From: a virus
Virus record (IMG/VR): IMGVR_UViG_3300032607_001281
Coordinates: 1 to 25,874 of that record
Length of the DNA stretch: 25,874 nt
Reading direction: 5' to 3' (one strand)
Within the stretch, counting starts at the first letter, position 1. The number at the start of each line of letters is the position of its first letter. Positions 22,511 through 25,874 of the stretch are shown here, one piece after another. The translations under genes were made by a program, and so were the position numbers. The notes beneath the pieces are model-generated. The model made no database searches, was not told the origin of the DNA, and worked only from the letters and a program-made list of their open reading frames with translations.

Positions 22511-24090
22511 GCGCAGAATTTCTTGATGAAGATAACTCAGAAAACATAATTAATATTTCAAACAACGCGGACTGGTTTTCGCTAGAAAAAAATGAGATAA
22601 CAAACGACCCATTTTCAGCAGGCCTAGAAGATTTGAAAAAAGTAAGAGGGCTAGGGGCTTCGTTTAAGCGTAAAATTAACAGAGAGTTTTCTAAGTCATT
22701 TACAGGCAGAGAAGAAACTGGAACACAGCAAAACCTATTAGCACAAGCAATCACTGGCTATGCAATGTTTGACTTAGTAGAGCCTCCATACAACCTAGAA
22801 TATCTTTCAAAGGTATACGAGATTTCAACATACAACTATGCTGCAATTAATGCTAAGGTTGCAAACATTGTTGGGCTAGGATATGATTTTATAGAAACAA
22901 AGAAAACAAACGATGCTATTGATTCCCTTACAGATGATAAGTCTCTTGAAAGAGCACGTAGAAAGCTAAGCAAATTAAGACAAGATTTGCACTCATGGCT
23001 TGATACAACAAACGATGAAGATACCTTTACTCAAACATTAATTAAGGTATTCACAGACTACGAAGCAACTGGAAATGGCTACATTGAAATAGGCAGAACA
23101 ACTGCTGGAAACATTGGATACATTGGGCACATCCCAGCAAAGACCATGCGTGTGCGTAGACTTAGGGACGGCTTTATTCAATTGCTTTACGGAAAAGTAG
23201 TATACTTTAACAACTTTGGGGATTCGGAAACAGAGAATCCAATTGCTGGACAAGAAGATCGCCCAAATGAAATTATTCATTTAAAGAAGTATACCCCAAT
23301 GAACAACTACTACGGAGTTGCAGATATTATTGCAGCCCAGGTTTCTTTGGCAGGTAACGAATTATCTGGAAGATATAATCTTGATTACTTTGAGAACAAA
23401 GCGGTCCCAAGATATATTATTACAGTAAAGGGAGCAAAGCTTTCTCCAGAGTCAGAGCGTAAATTGCTTGAGTTTTTCCAAGTTGGATTAAAGGGAAAGA
23501 ATCACAGATCCTTGTATATTCCACTTCCAGGGGATACCCCAGACTCAAAAACCGAATTTAAAATGGAGCCTGTTGAGGCAAATCCACAGGAGTCTTCATT
23601 TAATGTTTATCGCAAATCAAATAGAGATGAAATCCTATTGGCCCACCGTGTCCCAATTAATAAAATTGGAACCCCAGAAGGAGTTAATTTAGCAGTAGCA
23701 AGAGATGCAGATAAAACATTTAAAGAGCAGGTTTGCCGACCAGCACAAATGATTTTAGAAAAAAAATTAAATAAAATATTTGAGGAAAAGACAGATGCAT
23801 TAACCCTTAAATTTAATGAATTAACTCTTACTGACGAAGACACCCAGTCTAAGATTGACGAAAGATATTTAAGAATGCAAGTAATTACCCCTAATGAAGT
23901 TAGAATTAGAAAGGGTATGATCCCTCTTGATGGCGGGGACGAAGTAGTAGATTTAAAGGGTCAAGACGCCGCAGAGCAGACAGCCCAAGCTGGAAATACC
24001 AGACAAAGATCCCAAGACCGACAGGCAGCCTCCCCAGATAAATCTGGAGAAGGAAGAAATGCCAAGGGCGATGGAAGACAGGTTGACTAA
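22507..24090 (+). CDS. Phage portal protein (527 aa)
   Basis: The portal is the dodecameric ring at one capsid vertex through which DNA is packaged and ejected. The sequence follows the Phage_portal (PBSX-type) pattern: YNYAAINAKVANIVGLGYDF at about 109-128, a helical clamp region, TFTQTLIKVFTDYEATGNGY then IEIGRT near 180, IGHIPAKTMRVRR near 209, EIIHLKKYTPMNNYYGVADI (about 255-274), and FENKAVPRYIITVKGAKLSP near 300. Length is normal for the family. The C-terminus is a charged, Gln/Gly/Arg-rich tail (about the last 45 residues). It begins four bases inside the previous gene (ATGA) with AAGGGG upstream. The protease and capsid genes follow in the usual order. Confidence 0.93.
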   Translation: MSAEFLDEDNSENIINISNNADWFSLEKNEITNDPFSAGLEDLKKVRGLGASFKRKINREFSKSFTGREETGTQQNLLAQAITGYAMFDLVEPPYNLEYLSKVYEISTYNYAAINAKVANIVGLGYDFIETKKTNDAIDSLTDDKSLERARRKLSKLRQDLHSWLDTTNDEDTFTQTLIKVFTDYEATGNGYIEIGRTTAGNIGYIGHIPAKTMRVRRLRDGFIQLLYGKVVYFNNFGDSETENPIAGQEDRPNEIIHLKKYTPMNNYYGVADIIAAQVSLAGNELSGRYNLDYFENKAVPRYIITVKGAKLSPESERKLLEFFQVGLKGKNHRSLYIPLPGDTPDSKTEFKMEPVEANPQESSFNVYRKSNRDEILLAHRVPINKIGTPEGVNLAVARDADKTFKEQVCRPAQMILEKKLNKIFEEKTDALTLKFNELTLTDEDTQSKIDERYLRMQVITPNEVRIRKGMIPLDGGDEVVDLKGQDAAEQTAQAGNTRQRSQDRQAASPDKSGEGRNAKGDGRQVD

Positions 24091-24107
24091 CTCTACTCAA
24101 CTGTTAT

Positions 24108-24136
24108 TTGCCTTTTTATCTATAAGTCGCTAAAAT
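24108..24136 (+). promoter_or_regulatory. Promoter for the protease/scaffold/capsid genes, probably leaderless
   Basis: TTGCCT at 24108-24113 and TAAAAT at 24131-24136 are separated by exactly 17 bases. The -10 ends seven bases before the ATG at 24144, and there is no Shine-Dalgarno, so the mRNA would start at the initiation codon. The 53-base gap shows no other structure. Confidence 0.55.
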
Positions 24137-24143
24137 TAAGCAT

Positions 24144-25481
24144 ATGAACATTGAAAAGTCTTTATGGACTAGCCATGGCAACGACATTAACTTGTCTGTA
24201 CCTTTCACTAAAGTTAACCGTGAAAAGAGAACGGTTTCTGGGTTTGCAACACTAGACAATATTGACCAGACAAATGACGTTGTAACAGCAGAAGCAAGCG
24301 TAAAAGCATTTGAAAGTTTCCGTGGGAACATTCGTGAAATGCACGGATCTCTTGCAGTTGGAAAGATGGTTTCTTTCAAGCCAGAAACTTTTTACGACCC
24401 AGCAACTAAAGAGTTTTATAACGGAGTTTATGTAACAGCATACATTTCAAAAGGCGCACAGGATACATGGGAAAAAGTTCTAGACGGAACCCTCTCTGGA
24501 TTCTCAATCGGCGGAAAGATTAATGAGTCAGATAACGAAGTTAACAAGGCGAACGGTAAGACCGTAAGATTTATTAAGGATTACGATTTGATTGAATTAT
24601 CAATTGTAGATTCTCCAGCAAATGAGCTTTGCAATGTTCTATCTATTCAAAAGGTAAATGGCCAATTGATATTTAAAGGAATTGCAACTGAAGTAGTAAC
24701 AGAAAATATTTTTTACTGTGAAGACAGTAACTCTGTTTTTATCTCAACAGAGAAAACATATGACTCACCAGTATCTGGTAAGCCAGCACAACTAATTGGT
24801 TGGGTTGAGAGTTCAGATGTCAATAAAGCAAAAGAGATTGATAAGATTCTTGATGCGTACAAGCACTCAAGATTTACGTTGCCTGAAACACAAACAATTG
24901 CAAAACAGGCAAACGCAGAAGGAGGTAATAAAATGTCAGAAAATACAGAAAACGTAGTTGCTGAAGACGTTGCAGTAGATGCAGCAGTTGAAGTAGCCGT
25001 TGAAGAGACAGCAGTTGTTGCAGAAGATGCAGCTCCAGTTGAGGCTCCTGCAGAAAATGCAGTAGCAGAAGACGTTCCTGCCGAGACTCTGGAAAAAGCA
25101 GCCGAAGTATCAGAAGATAAGGTTGATGAACCTGATTTTGCGAAGATGTTAGGCGATCTAAAAGGCTTTTTCTCAGAAACTCTAAATAAGGCATCAGAAG
25201 CAAATGCAGCACAGGTAACAACAATCCAAGAGACTGTTGAAACTTTCAGCAAGAGCGTAGATGCTAGAATTTCAGAGTTGGCAGAACAACACACAGCACT
25301 TTCAAGCGCTGTAAATAACATCAAGAGCACGATTGATGGTGTACAAAAGCGTGTCGACGCAGTAGAATCAGAGACTGCAATTAAGAAGTCTTCAGATCTT
25401 GGCCGATCAGAAGAAGTAACAATCAGAAAATCTAAATGGAACGGTTCTTTCCTCGGTTCCGTAAACGAAATATTCAACTAA
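24144..25481 (+). CDS. Prohead protease (XkdF/S78-type) fused to scaffold-like domain (445 aa)
   Basis: Residues about 20-170 match the phage prohead serine protease fold: VNREKRTVSGFATLDNIDQT, His67 in REMHGS, GVYVTAYISKGAQDTWEKVL, the active-site Ser121 in LSGFSIGG, and ELSIVDSPAN at 151-160. The XkdF (Peptidase_S78_2) version is the best match. Residues 171-262 form a small extra domain of unknown role. From 264 on the protein changes to an acidic Ala/Glu/Val-rich linker, then a long helical, coiled-coil region (about 345-420) typical of scaffolds, ending in a basic patch and FLGSVNEIFN. Length is about twice a bare protease. The scaffold part has its own strong internal start (24933). It would cleave scaffold and capsid delta regions during maturation. 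Confidence 0.88.
   Translation: MNIEKSLWTSHGNDINLSVPFTKVNREKRTVSGFATLDNIDQTNDVVTAEASVKAFESFRGNIREMHGSLAVGKMVSFKPETFYDPATKEFYNGVYVTAYISKGAQDTWEKVLDGTLSGFSIGGKINESDNEVNKANGKTVRFIKDYDLIELSIVDSPANELCNVLSIQKVNGQLIFKGIATEVVTENIFYCEDSNSVFISTEKTYDSPVSGKPAQLIGWVESSDVNKAKEIDKILDAYKHSRFTLPETQTIAKQANAEGGNKMSENTENVVAEDVAVDAAVEVAVEETAVVAEDAAPVEAPAENAVAEDVPAETLEKAAEVSEDKVDEPDFAKMLGDLKGFFSETLNKASEANAAQVTTIQETVETFSKSVDARISELAEQHTALSSAVNNIKSTIDGVQKRVDAVESETAIKKSSDLGRSEEVTIRKSKWNGSFLGSVNEIFN
24919..24926 (+). promoter_or_regulatory. Strong internal ribosome binding site for a nested scaffold
   Basis: AAGGAGGT is a near-perfect Shine-Dalgarno sequence, six bases before the in-frame ATG at 24933. It is the best ribosome site in the window, while the parent gene's own ATG has none. 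Confidence 0.7.
24933..25481 (+). CDS. Nested capsid scaffold protein (182 aa), in frame within the protease gene
   Basis: The ATG at 24933 is codon 264 of the protease gene, in the same frame, directly after AAGGAGGT. The product starts MSENTENVVAEDVAVDAAVE: about 75 acidic Ala/Val/Glu residues, then the helical coiled-coil region (LKGFFSETLNKASEANAAQV, SVDARISELAEQHTALSSAV) and a C-terminal basic segment (TIRKSKWNG) that could touch the capsid protein. Arrangement and composition match the lambda C/Nu3 principle, where scaffold is made from an internal start in the protease gene. The internal start falls exactly at the domain boundary. Not proven without proteomics. Confidence 0.68.
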   Translation: MSENTENVVAEDVAVDAAVEVAVEETAVVAEDAAPVEAPAENAVAEDVPAETLEKAAEVSEDKVDEPDFAKMLGDLKGFFSETLNKASEANAAQVTTIQETVETFSKSVDARISELAEQHTALSSAVNNIKSTIDGVQKRVDAVESETAIKKSSDLGRSEEVTIRKSKWNGSFLGSVNEIFN

Positions 25482-25496
25482 GGTAGGTATAAAATA

Positions 25497-25874
25497 ATGA
25501 GCAATGAAACATTAGAAAAGGCCGTAGCAGCTGGTACTCAGGTATCAACAGGATTCGGTTCAACAACTGGTGGAGCAGGAGTACACGTAGCGTCAGAAAA
25601 TGGCAACGGTGGACTTCTTAACCCAGAACAGTCTGCTCGCTTCCTTGATTATATGTTCGACGCAACCGTTATCGGTAAGGTCGCACGTACAGTTCGTATG
25701 AAGTCAGACACAGCCGAGATTGACCGTATGTCCGTTGGTGAGAAGCTTATGAAGCTTGCATCAGAGGCAGACAACACCGCAGCAAACAGTGGTGTAACTT
25801 TCTCAAAAATCTCTTTAACAACAAAGAAACTCCGCATGGACTGGGAACTTTCAACAGAGTCTCTAGAAGATAAC
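25497..25874 (+). CDS. Major capsid protein, HK97-fold, N-terminal part (3' end outside window)
   Basis: AAGGTAGGT lies about 9 bases before the ATG at 25497; the frame is open for 126 codons to the window edge. After a short N-terminal arm (Gly/Ser/Thr-rich, residues 12-40, a likely delta or arm segment), GGLLNPEQSARFLDYMFDAT and VIGKVARTVRMKSDTAEIDR followed by LTTKKLRMDWELSTESLED show the N-arm and E-loop-like pattern of phage capsid proteins. Its position directly after protease and scaffold supports this. Codon use differs from its neighbours, with many CGT/CGC, AAC, GAC and GGT codons, as expected for the most abundant virion protein. Confidence 0.88.
   Translation, partial: MSNETLEKAVAAGTQVSTGFGSTTGGAGVHVASENGNGGLLNPEQSARFLDYMFDATVIGKVARTVRMKSDTAEIDRMSVGEKLMKLASEADNTAANSGVTFSKISLTTKKLRMDWELSTESLEDN

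Noticed and set aside
24713-25477. 254-codon open frame on the minus strand opposite the protease/scaffold gene
   Set aside because: It mirrors the Ala/Glu/Val-rich codons of the plus-strand gene, gives a Ser/Ala/Thr low-complexity product, has no ribosome site and would be the only minus-strand gene.

Overview
The window is a gene-dense, single-strand stretch of a tailed double-stranded DNA phage (Caudoviricetes). Every gene reads on the + strand, the longest non-coding gap is about 60 bases, and neighbours often share TAATG or ATGA start/stop overlaps. The right end carries an unmistakable head block: portal protein, XkdF/S78-type prohead protease with a scaffold-like tail, and the start of an HK97-fold major capsid protein. 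The middle is a very large array of tail-fibre, adhesin and fibre-assembly genes. No tRNA, integrase, IS element or CRISPR is visible. The host cannot be named. Several genes appear to have a -10 box only 6-8 bases before an ATG with no Shine-Dalgarno, which suggests leaderless mRNAs; these are common in actinobacteria, so an actinobacterial (possibly aquatic) host is a weak inference.

Layout. (1) 1-174: C-terminal end of a Pro/Phe-repeat, Cys-containing protein. (2) 206-4418: an AT-rich cassette of small genes with tight overlaps: an 80-residue Cys-cluster protein, two tandem sulfotransferase-like proteins (HIPKTGG loop), an unknown acidic protein, three prolyl-4-hydroxylase-like 2OG-Fe(II) oxygenases, and a 48-residue gene nested between the last two oxygenases. 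(3) 4466-22106: about 18 kb of adhesin genes. These are a repeat-rich fibre, a collagen-like fibre, a 1186-residue virion protein, a fibre with seven fibronectin-III repeats, three aromatic-rich putative receptor-binding proteins (two are clear paralogues) each followed by a small accessory or chaperone-like gene, small beta-rich tip-like proteins, and two concanavalin/LamG-like proteins. (4) 22169-25874: an unknown 113-residue protein, portal, protease with a nested scaffold start, and major capsid protein (cut by the window end).

How the genes may work together. The head block builds the procapsid: portal as nucleus, scaffold made from a strong internal start in the protease gene, and protease for maturation. 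The adhesin block would give the virion several alternative or branched host-contact proteins. The modification cassette just upstream (sulfotransfer plus hydroxylation) could decorate virion fibres or host surface molecules; that link rests on position and family knowledge only. Promoter-like -10 boxes recur immediately before several genes, so the region seems to be read as several short transcription units rather than one long operon.
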